Shown one piece after another: positions 56,725 to 64,000 of a DNA stretch of 64,000 nucleotides. Every line of letters begins with the position of its first letter. Positions within the stretch are counted from its first letter, which is position 1. Source of the DNA: Novosphingobium sp. GTDB lineage: Bacteria; Pseudomonadota; Alphaproteobacteria; Sphingomonadales; Sphingomonadaceae. Made by a program: the position numbers and the translations under genes. The DNA lies in contig NZ_JAIXPP010000073.1 in the NCBI RefSeq assembly GCF_027486195.1, forward strand, positions 62,001 through 126,000, written 5' to 3'. The notes under the pieces were generated by a model. The model was given only the letters and a program-made list of their open reading frames with translations. It was not told the origin of the DNA and made no database searches.

Positions 56725-58920
56725 ATGGGCATGATCCGCAGAACATTCCTGATTGGCGGCGCGGCACTGGTTGGCGGCGGCATCTTCGCAGTCCAGTATG
56801 GCGACAGCTCGGCCAAGTCGCAGGCCGCCAAGCTGACCGACGGCACTGGTGGACACAATTTCGGCACCTGGCTGCGCATCGGCGAGGACGACACCGTCAC
56901 CATCTATTCGCCGCACACCGATATCGGGCAGGGCTCGAACACCGGCCTTGCGCAGATGCTGGCCGAGGAGCTGGATGCTGATTGGAGCAAGCTCTCGGTC
57001 GTCTCGGCACCGGCGGAAGCGGCTTTTGCCAATGCCGTGCTGGGCAAGGGCTTCCTTTCCGAAATGAGCGGCTATCCCGGCATCATCGGCGCGATGCCGA
57101 TGTCGCTGCTGGGCATGGTCGCGCGCCAGCTCAACCTGCAGATCACCGGCGGCTCTTCGGCGCTGCGCTTCACCGGGCAGCAGGGGCTGCGCGTGCTCGG
57201 CGCGGGCACGCGTCAGGCGCTGATCGAGACGGCAGCGGGGCGCATGGGCGTTCCGGCTGGCGAGCTGACGACGGCGGACGGCAAGGTGCTCCACGCCAAG
57301 TCCGGCAAGTCGCTGCGTTATGGCGAACTGGCGGCGGAGGCGGCGACGCGGAGTCTTTCCACCAAGGTGGCGCTGAAGGACCCCAAAGACTTCAAGCACA
57401 TGGGCAAGTCGGTCCCGCGCTTCGACATTCCGGCCAAGGTCAACGGCACCGCGCAATACGGCATGGACGTGGTGAAGCCCGGCATGCGGGTGGCGACGGT
57501 CATCGCCGCGCCGGTGCGCGGCGGCAAGCTGCTCTCGGTCGATCCGGCACCGGCCATGGCGGTTGGCGGCGTCGAGAAGGTGATCAGCCTTGAAAGCGCC
57601 GTCGTGGTGGTTGCCAAGGGCTACTGGCAGGCGCTGAAAGGCGCCCGCGCGCTGGCGCCCAAGTTCAGCGACGGCGGCAACGGGCTCATCACCACGGCCA
57701 CGATCTTCGCCGAGCAGGACAAGCTGCGCGCCGAGGGCAAGCCGACCAAGACCGCAGGCGAAGGCGATGTCGATGCCGCGCTCAAGGCTGACGGCGTGAA
57801 ACTGCTCGATGCCGACTACAAGATGCCCTTCCTCCACCACGCGATGATGGAGCCCTTTGCGCTGACGGCGCACTACAGGGACGGGCACCTCGATCTGTGG
57901 GGCGGGATGCAGGACCCGCTGGGCGCAAAGGCGGCAGCGGCCACCGCGGCGGGCCTCGGCGCGGACAAGGTGACGTTCCATCCTATGCTGATCGGTGGCA
58001 GTTTCGGCCGCCGTCTGCCGATGTACATGGAGATCGTCGATCAGGTGGCGCGGGTTGCCATGCAGGTGCCGTTCCCGGTCAAGCTGATCTGGTCGCGCGA
58101 GGAGGAAGTGTCGCAAGGCGCATACCGTCCGCAAAGCTCGGCGAAGCTGACTGCAGCGCTCGGGGCCGATGGCAGGATCACGGCGTGGCGCAACGATTTC
58201 GCCCAGCCAGAGGATGGCCTGCGCGAAGTGCCGTTCTTCTATGATGTGCCGGCTGTGGCGCGGCGGCACTTTAAGCAGGTCTCGAACCAGACCGTCGGCG
58301 CATGGCGTTCGGTCAACGCCACGCAGCACGGTTTCACGACCGAGAGCTTCATGGACGAGCTTGCGCATCTGGCGGGCGCCGATCCGGTGGAATTCCGCCT
58401 CAAGCACTTGAAGCCCGGGCGGCATCGGACGGTGCTGGAGGAAGTGGCCAAGCGCAGCGGCTGGGGTTCCCCGCTCGAACCGGGCCGCGCACGCGGTGTG
58501 GCGGTGGTCGAATGCTTCAACACGATCGTCGGCCAGGTGATCGAGGCCTCGCTGGCCGAGGACGGCACACCCAAGGTGCACAAGGCCTTTGCCGTGGTCG
58601 ATTGCGGCACGGTGGTGAACCCGGTGGCGGCCGAAGGGCAGATCCTTGGCGGGCTGGTGATGGGGCTTTCGTCCGGCATCGGTGAGGCGATCACCGTCGA
58701 CAAGGGCGCGGTGCAACAGAGCAACTTCAGCGACTATGAAGTGCTCAAGCTGGCCAATGCGCCGACGGTCGACGTGCACTTCATCAGCAGCGGCGCGGAA
58801 ATGGGCGGGATCGGCGAGCCGGGCCTGCCACCCGCAACGCCAGCGCTGGCCAACGCGCTGTTTGCGCTGACGGGCAAGCGCGTGCGCAGTCTGCCGATCA
58901 GGGATCAGGCGAAGGCTTGA
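56725..58920 (+). CDS. molybdopterin-binding large subunit of molybdenum hydroxylase (isoquinoline 1-oxidoreductase beta-like)
   Basis: Tat-like MGMIRRTFLIGGAALVGGG; SPHTDIGQGSNTGLAQMLAEELDADW; IGGSFGRRLPMYMEIVDQVARVA; MGGIGEPGLPPATPALANALFALTGKRVRSLPI. Confidence 0.92.
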   Translation: MGMIRRTFLIGGAALVGGGIFAVQYGDSSAKSQAAKLTDGTGGHNFGTWLRIGEDDTVTIYSPHTDIGQGSNTGLAQMLAEELDADWSKLSVVSAPAEAAFANAVLGKGFLSEMSGYPGIIGAMPMSLLGMVARQLNLQITGGSSALRFTGQQGLRVLGAGTRQALIETAAGRMGVPAGELTTADGKVLHAKSGKSLRYGELAAEAATRSLSTKVALKDPKDFKHMGKSVPRFDIPAKVNGTAQYGMDVVKPGMRVATVIAAPVRGGKLLSVDPAPAMAVGGVEKVISLESAVVVVAKGYWQALKGARALAPKFSDGGNGLITTATIFAEQDKLRAEGKPTKTAGEGDVDAALKADGVKLLDADYKMPFLHHAMMEPFALTAHYRDGHLDLWGGMQDPLGAKAAAATAAGLGADKVTFHPMLIGGSFGRRLPMYMEIVDQVARVAMQVPFPVKLIWSREEEVSQGAYRPQSSAKLTAALGADGRITAWRNDFAQPEDGLREVPFFYDVPAVARRHFKQVSNQTVGAWRSVNATQHGFTTESFMDELAHLAGADPVEFRLKHLKPGRHRTVLEEVAKRSGWGSPLEPGRARGVAVVECFNTIVGQVIEASLAEDGTPKVHKAFAVVDCGTVVNPVAAEGQILGGLVMGLSSGIGEAITVDKGAVQQSNFSDYEVLKLANAPTVDVHFISSGAEMGGIGEPGLPPATPALANALFALTGKRVRSLPIRDQAKA

Positions 58921-58973
58921 GGGGACGGTTAGCGGGACCCCGGCGCAAGTCCGGGTGTGCCGCTCCCTCCGTT

Positions 58974-59055
58974 CGTCATTCCCGCGAAGGCGGGAATCCA
59001 GGGCGGTTGGCGCTATGGTATGCCGCTCTGGATTCCCGCCTTCGCGGGAATGACG
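58974..59055. repeat. REP-like inverted repeat pair (copy D)
   Basis: CGTCATTCCCGCGAAGGCGGGAATCCAG (58974-59001) and exact reverse complement (59028-59055). Confidence 0.92.
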
Positions 59056-59074
59056 AGGGTGGGGAGGTTGTCCC

Positions 59075-62000
59075 TCACGGCGCGATTTTCACCTTGCGAT
59101 CGGGCGTGTTCCAGCCTCGGATCGCAATGCTGGCGGGCTTGGCGCTGGCTGGCACCCGCACTGTGATCATGCGTGCTTCGCCGGGCATCAGCGAAACGTA
59201 GTTGTCCTCGAAATAGGCGGGCAGAACGCGCGCCCCGGACTTGTCGAGGACGGTGAGCTTGATCGCGAGCGCGGGGGTCTTGCCGGTGTTGGCGAGGGTG
59301 AGCATCAGCGGTCGGTCGGCGCCTTGCTGCTGGCCCGACTGCGCTTTCATGCTGATGGCGGCAGCGGGCATTGAGCCGAGTTCGCGATAGGCGGACGGAT
59401 CGCGCCCCCGCCAGTAGAGGTTGCGGCTGAGGACGGCGCCCTTCGCATCGATCAGTTCGAGCGCGACGAGGACCATGCCGCCCTTGTCCATCAGCGGGGC
59501 AAGATCGACCGTGCCTGCGGGTGTGGCGGCGTTGGCGGGCGCCGCAAGTGTCTGCTCTTTCTGCAGCAAGGTGCGGCCCGCTAGATCGGTGACGCGCACT
59601 TTGGCAGTGAGGTCCGGCAGATCGCCTCGCGTGGTATTGATCACCATGAGCTGGTTGTCCGGCAGATTGATCTGCACATGCACCGGCTCGGCCCCGGCGC
59701 GGGCGCCGTAGTAAGCAGCGTGGGTGTCCATATCTGAGCTGTAGAGCTGCCAGGCGTTTGACGGCCACGAGGGGTGCGTCATCCAGAACAGGCGGCCGGA
59801 GTTCTTCGTCCAGAGGTGGCCGACGAAGCCCTCCATCATCGCCTTGTGCGTTTCGAGGTTCATCATCTGCGCCTTGCGCTCGAAGTCGGCGAGGCTGGTT
59901 GCTGGGCCGAACATCTGGGCCAGCGTATCCATGAACGTGCGCGTGTCGCCGTTCCCGCTGAAGTGCCAGTCGTGGTAGGCCATCGTATCGCCGAGCGGCC
60001 AGCGGTCGGCGGCAGGGACGCTGGCCTCGATCGCTTCGCGCGTGGCGAGCGACGGCGTGCCGGTCTCGACCGAGAAGCCTGAGGCGAGATCGGTGAAATA
60101 GCCTTGGGGCGGGCGGTAATTGTAGGGGCCGGAGCCCTGCAGGTTCACGACGTTGGACGAGCCGGTGTACCAGCGCGTGCCATCGAGCTTCGTGACCAGC
60201 GCATCGAGGCCTTCGTTGAGCGCGGGGTAGGGCACGCCCTCGTTGCGGCCGAACCAGACCACGATGCTCGGGTGATTGCGATAGCGCGCGATGGTGTCTG
60301 CCGCGTTGGCGAGGAAGAGCTGGGGGTCCTCGGGCTCGATCTGGAAATCCTGCGTGGACTGCCAGAAGTCGTTGAGGATCATCATGCCGTTCTCGTCGGC
60401 TAGGTCGTAGAACGCAGGCTCGGTGTTGTTGCCCATCCAGTTGCGGATCACGTTCATGTGGGCCTCCCGCTCAAGACGGAAATAGGGTTCGAGTTCGGCG
60501 CGGCCGAAGCGCTTCATCGCATCGTCCATGCCCCAGCTGCCACCGCGCACGGCGATGCGGACGCCGTTGACGCGCAAGGTGAGGTGCGGGAGCGCGATGG
60601 AGGGCGGGACGGGGCGGACTGCGGGGGACTTTTCCCCCGCTGGCGTCAGGCTTTGCGCCCAGCCTAGCGGGGTTTGCTTGATGGCGGCGTGACGGACGTC
60701 GATCAGCGGGAGTTCGCCGGGTTTGGCATCGGTGGGATCGACTTCGACGCGGTTCAGGCGGCCATCGCTGCCGAACAGCGAGAGTTCGTAGCTGATTTCG
60801 CGGATGCCGAAGCGAAGGGTTCGGGTGTCTGACGGCGCGCTGTTGGCGGCGGCGCTGATGGACAGACTGTAGAGTGCGGGATCGCCGTAGCCGTTGGGCC
60901 ACCACAGGCGCGGGTTCGCGATGTGAAGTGCGGGGTCGGTCCGGGGCGAGAAGGTGACGGTGGTTTCGCCGGGGGCGGCGGTGAGCGCGCGAGTGAGAGT
61001 GATCTCGCCGATTTTGGCGGTGACGGTGAGCGGGACGGACTGGCTGGCCGTGTTGGTGAGGGGCACCGTGATCGTGATGTCTGCGCTATCGGTGCGCGGC
61101 AAGGGCAGGTCGGTGATGACATGGGGATCGCCGAGGCGCACCGGGCCGGTGGCTTCCAGCGTGACGCCCTGCCAGAGGCCGGTGTTGCGATCGCGGATGC
61201 CAGGGATCCAGTCCCAGCCTTCGGTGGCGACAAACGTCGGCCCGTCGATGGCGAGCTGGCCACCGTTTTCACCGACGCCGCCTTTGACGGACTGTTCATG
61301 CGGAATGCCGGGGTGCGGCGGGGGGCTGACGCGCACTGCGACGACGTTTTCGCCTACTGCGGGCGTGAAGGTAAAACGGCCGCGGGAGAACGCGCCTTTG
61401 GTTGAGCCTTGCCGCGCGCCGTTGATCCAGACTTCCGCGGCGTAGTTGATGCCGTCGAAGCGCAGGGCGAGGGCCTTGCCAGCGGCTTCCGCAGGGACCG
61501 TGAAGCTGGTGCGATACCAGTAGTCCTGCCGGGCGAGGCTTTCGGGAATCGCGAGGTTGTTGAGGCCGTAATAGGGGTCAGGATAGATCCCGCGGTCGAC
61601 CATGGTGGCGAGAACAGTGCCGGGGACGCGGGCGGCGAGCCAATTGGCGGTATCGACGCCTTGGCGGGACAGGGCGGCACCGTCAGCCGGGCCGAGATCG
61701 GGGGCGGGGATCAGTTTCCAGCCATTGACCTGCCACTGGCTTGGGGCGGTGGGGGCGAGTGCGGGCAGGGGTGTGATGGGCACGGCGCGCGGGGCGCCGG
61801 GCGGCGTCTTGGCATGTGGGAGCAGCCAGGGGTCCTGCTGCTCGGTGAGGCCGATATTGGCCTTGCGCTGGAACGGCCAGCCGACCCCGACATCGCGGAA
61901 CTGGATGGTGGCGAAATCCGGACGGGCGGCGAAAAGCGCGGCGGGATCGCCGAGCGCGTCATCGATTTGCGCGGCGGCGAGTGCTCCGGCGAAGTGCGGC

Positions 62001-62476
62001 TTGCCGGGCAGCGGCGGGGCAATGGCGATGCGGGGATCGGCGGCGGGGCTGGCGGCGGTTTGCTGGCCAGCGGGTTTGCCGTCGATGAAGAGGCGTGCCG
62101 TCTTGCCGTCATAAGTGGCAGTGAGCTGGCTCCAGCGTCCAGCGGGGAGGGGGGCGGCGGCGGCCAGCAGGGTTTGGTCCAGCCGCAGGGCCGGGCGGCC
62201 ATCGACGAGGACGAGGGCGCGGCGGCCCTGCTCGATCAGGGTGACTTCGCCGGGCTGGATGCGGCTGGGCTGAACCCATGCGGACAGCGTGAAGGCGGCG
62301 CCCGCTGCGAGGATCGGGCTGGCAGCGGGGAGTTCGCGCTCGATCCCGATGCCGCCTTCGAGGATGCGGACATTGTAGGGGCCGCCGTTGTCAGGCACTT
62401 CGGCGCAGAGCGGCGTTGCGTTGAGGACGCTCGCTGCAAGGAGGAGCGGCGCCAGATGGCGCTGGGATCTCGGCAT
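59075..62476 (-). CDS. glycoside hydrolase family 2 protein with N-terminal LamG-like domain (exo-beta-glucosaminidase / mannosidase-like)
   Basis: Signal peptide, AAGAAFTLSAWVQPSRIQPGEVTLIEQG (LamG-like), RNWMGNNTEPAFYDLADENGMMILNDFWQS, HPSIVVWFGRNEGVPYPALNEGL. Confidence 0.87.
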   Translation of the reverse strand: MPRSQRHLAPLLLAASVLNATPLCAEVPDNGGPYNVRILEGGIGIERELPAASPILAAGAAFTLSAWVQPSRIQPGEVTLIEQGRRALVLVDGRPALRLDQTLLAAAAPLPAGRWSQLTATYDGKTARLFIDGKPAGQQTAASPAADPRIAIAPPLPGKPHFAGALAAAQIDDALGDPAALFAARPDFATIQFRDVGVGWPFQRKANIGLTEQQDPWLLPHAKTPPGAPRAVPITPLPALAPTAPSQWQVNGWKLIPAPDLGPADGAALSRQGVDTANWLAARVPGTVLATMVDRGIYPDPYYGLNNLAIPESLARQDYWYRTSFTVPAEAAGKALALRFDGINYAAEVWINGARQGSTKGAFSRGRFTFTPAVGENVVAVRVSPPPHPGIPHEQSVKGGVGENGGQLAIDGPTFVATEGWDWIPGIRDRNTGLWQGVTLEATGPVRLGDPHVITDLPLPRTDSADITITVPLTNTASQSVPLTVTAKIGEITLTRALTAAPGETTVTFSPRTDPALHIANPRLWWPNGYGDPALYSLSISAAANSAPSDTRTLRFGIREISYELSLFGSDGRLNRVEVDPTDAKPGELPLIDVRHAAIKQTPLGWAQSLTPAGEKSPAVRPVPPSIALPHLTLRVNGVRIAVRGGSWGMDDAMKRFGRAELEPYFRLEREAHMNVIRNWMGNNTEPAFYDLADENGMMILNDFWQSTQDFQIEPEDPQLFLANAADTIARYRNHPSIVVWFGRNEGVPYPALNEGLDALVTKLDGTRWYTGSSNVVNLQGSGPYNYRPPQGYFTDLASGFSVETGTPSLATREAIEASVPAADRWPLGDTMAYHDWHFSGNGDTRTFMDTLAQMFGPATSLADFERKAQMMNLETHKAMMEGFVGHLWTKNSGRLFWMTHPSWPSNAWQLYSSDMDTHAAYYGARAGAEPVHVQINLPDNQLMVINTTRGDLPDLTAKVRVTDLAGRTLLQKEQTLAAPANAATPAGTVDLAPLMDKGGMVLVALELIDAKGAVLSRNLYWRGRDPSAYRELGSMPAAAISMKAQSGQQQGADRPLMLTLANTGKTPALAIKLTVLDKSGARVLPAYFEDNYVSLMPGEARMITVRVPASAKPASIAIRGWNTPDRKVKIAP

Positions 62477-62576
62477 GGTATGTCTCTCTCCCCGTACCCG
62501 AGCGTTCTTGCCCGGACATCTGACAACGCAATCAATTTAGCACGTCATCCATAAATTAAAATGCATAATAGATGCA

Positions 62577-64000
62577 TTATTTAGGCACCGACTTGCACCC
62601 GGCGAGGATATCGCCCTTCGTGCCCAGCGTCACGCTGGCAAGACCGAACGAGAGCGAGCCGCGCGTGGTGAGTACGAGGGGGCTTGAGACGGTCTGGCTC
62701 GCCGATCCCGCCGGAAGCAGGCACTTCAGCGGGACGGCGAAGGTCTGCCATGTGCCGAGGGGCATGGCGGCGAGTTCGGGCAGCGCCACCGGCGCACCGC
62801 AGGGGCCGCTGGCGCAATGCGCGGACAGGGTGACCGGCGCGCCGGGCCGGGCATCGAGCCGCAGGTTGATCAGCAGCAGGACATCTCCGTTGGTTTCTCG
62901 CGCAAGATCCTGCGGCGTGGCGGCTTCGAGCGCGATGGTGGCGGGCTGCGACCCGGCGGCGAGCGTGATGCGGCGTGCGCCTTCCTGCACATCCTTGTCG
63001 ATTGCGGTGATGGTCAGGCGGCCTCCCGGCGTGGCGGCGGGGACCGGGCCGACGGTGTGCGGCGCGGCGGCGGGATCGGTCAGCACTAGCGACCAGCCGG
63101 GCGCGGCCTGACCGCGCTGGAGAAAGACGCCGGGCAGAGCTTCCGGCGCGACGCCGGGATCTTCGGGCAAGGCCGTCCATGGTGCGGGTCCGCCGGCCAT
63201 CGACAGGCCGTAGCCATAGGCGAAGAGCGGATCATCGCCGGTGCGCGCGGTGCGCGGCCATGCGGTGGGGAGGCGGCCGGTGAAGTCCGCGCCATCCTTT
63301 GCATAGAGCACATCGGCGACGCCGCCGCCTTCCGATCCCGGCAACCAGGCGACGACGAAGGCATCGGCGGCGTTAAGTTCCGGGTTCACGAACAAGGGCC
63401 TGCCGGTGAGCATGACCGCGACGACGGGGATGCCTTGCGCTTTCAGAGCCTTCATCGTGGCGAGTGGGCCGGTGAGATCGCTGCGCAGCTGGAGCGAGCG
63501 GATATCGCCCTGAAACTCGGCATAGGGCGTTTCGCCGAAGACCACGATGGCGGCATCGGGCTTTTGGGTGAAGCGGCCATCGGGCGCGAGCTGCGCGCTG
63601 CCGCCGGAAGCTTCGGCCGCCGCCTTGAGGCCCTCCCACAGCGTCGTCGCGCCGGGGAACTGGTCGCGCGTCAGGCCGGTGCCCTGCCAGGTGATCGTCC
63701 AGCCGCCGGACTGGCGCGCAACATCATCTGCACCATCGCCCGCGACAAGCAGACGCGCGCCATGCTTCAGCGGAAGGACGCCGGTGTTCTTGAGCAGGAC
63801 CAGCGACTTGCGCACGGCTTCGCGGGCGATGGCGCGGTGCTCGGCGCTGCCGAGGAGGTTCCACTGGCCCGCCAAAGGCCGAGTGGAAGGCGCCCCCATC
63901 TCAAACAGGCCGAGGCGCAGTTTGACGCGCAGGATGCGGCTGACGGCGTCGTCCAGCCGGGCCATCGGCACAGTGCCGTCCTGGACCTGTTTCAGCAGGC
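62577..64000 (-). CDS. glycoside hydrolase family 3 beta-glucosidase-like, C-terminal part (5' end outside window)
   Basis: LDDAVSRILRVKLRLGLFEMG...HRAIAREAVRKSLVLLKNTGVLPLKHGARLLVAGDGADDVARQSGGWTITWQG; frame open to window end. Confidence 0.88.
   Translation of the reverse strand, partial: LLKQVQDGTVPMARLDDAVSRILRVKLRLGLFEMGAPSTRPLAGQWNLLGSAEHRAIAREAVRKSLVLLKNTGVLPLKHGARLLVAGDGADDVARQSGGWTITWQGTGLTRDQFPGATTLWEGLKAAAEASGGSAQLAPDGRFTQKPDAAIVVFGETPYAEFQGDIRSLQLRSDLTGPLATMKALKAQGIPVVAVMLTGRPLFVNPELNAADAFVVAWLPGSEGGGVADVLYAKDGADFTGRLPTAWPRTARTGDDPLFAYGYGLSMAGGPAPWTALPEDPGVAPEALPGVFLQRGQAAPGWSLVLTDPAAAPHTVGPVPAATPGGRLTITAIDKDVQEGARRITLAAGSQPATIALEAATPQDLARETNGDVLLLINLRLDARPGAPVTLSAHCASGPCGAPVALPELAAMPLGTWQTFAVPLKCLLPAGSASQTVSSPLVLTTRGSLSFGLASVTLGTKGDILAGCKSVPK

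Noticed and set aside
56614-58779. 721-aa minus-strand ORF antisense to the molybdenum hydroxylase
   Set aside because: No domain signatures; sense strand is a well-supported Mo hydroxylase large subunit.

Overview
GC-rich alphaproteobacterial DNA, consistent with a sphingomonad (inferred from protein style, not searched). The window is densely coding and almost entirely catabolic or accessory. Main blocks: (1) 3-6982, aromatic catabolism: a 5'-truncated benzoylformate-decarboxylase-like ThDP enzyme, a VOC protein, and a minus-strand operon (VOC dioxygenase, FAA hydrolase, FAD monooxygenase, PLP enzyme) divergent from a TetR gene with a perfect inverted-repeat operator. (2) 6979-17625, a minus-strand operon with a trifunctional propionyl-CoA synthase (1826 aa), a bifunctional malonyl-CoA reductase (1232 aa), an AccA-like carboxyltransferase and a cupin, i.e. 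the acetyl-CoA to propionyl-CoA arm of the 3-hydroxypropionate pathway. (3) 18078-25768, an acyl-CoA synthetase, a TonB receptor split by one in-frame amber stop, two mono-haem cytochromes c and a TTQ aralkylamine dehydrogenase cluster (aauB-E-D-A type). (4) 26570-38425, a P450 / glutamine-synthetase-like / aldehyde dehydrogenase operon with a class III extradiol dioxygenase, a class I glutamine amidotransferase, an AraC regulator, an MFS transporter and gabD-gabT, suggesting gamma-glutamylated amine catabolism. (5) 38450-44833, a second AraC, an FAA hydrolase, an acetoacetate decarboxylase family protein, an amidohydrolase and a desaturase. (6) 44908-50184, a TolC/HlyD/ABC type I secretion-like set whose ABC nucleotide-binding domain has lost every recognisable ATPase motif, divergent from a cysteine-free OxyR-like LysR regulator. 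(7) 50223-56010, an RND efflux system. (8) 56204-58920, an IorAB-like molybdenum hydroxylase. (9) 59075-64000, GH2 and GH3 glycosidases. Several perfect dyads or direct repeats lie in the divergent promoters, and a REP-like inverted repeat family occurs at four loci. No rRNA, tRNA, CRISPR or transposase was identified by eye.
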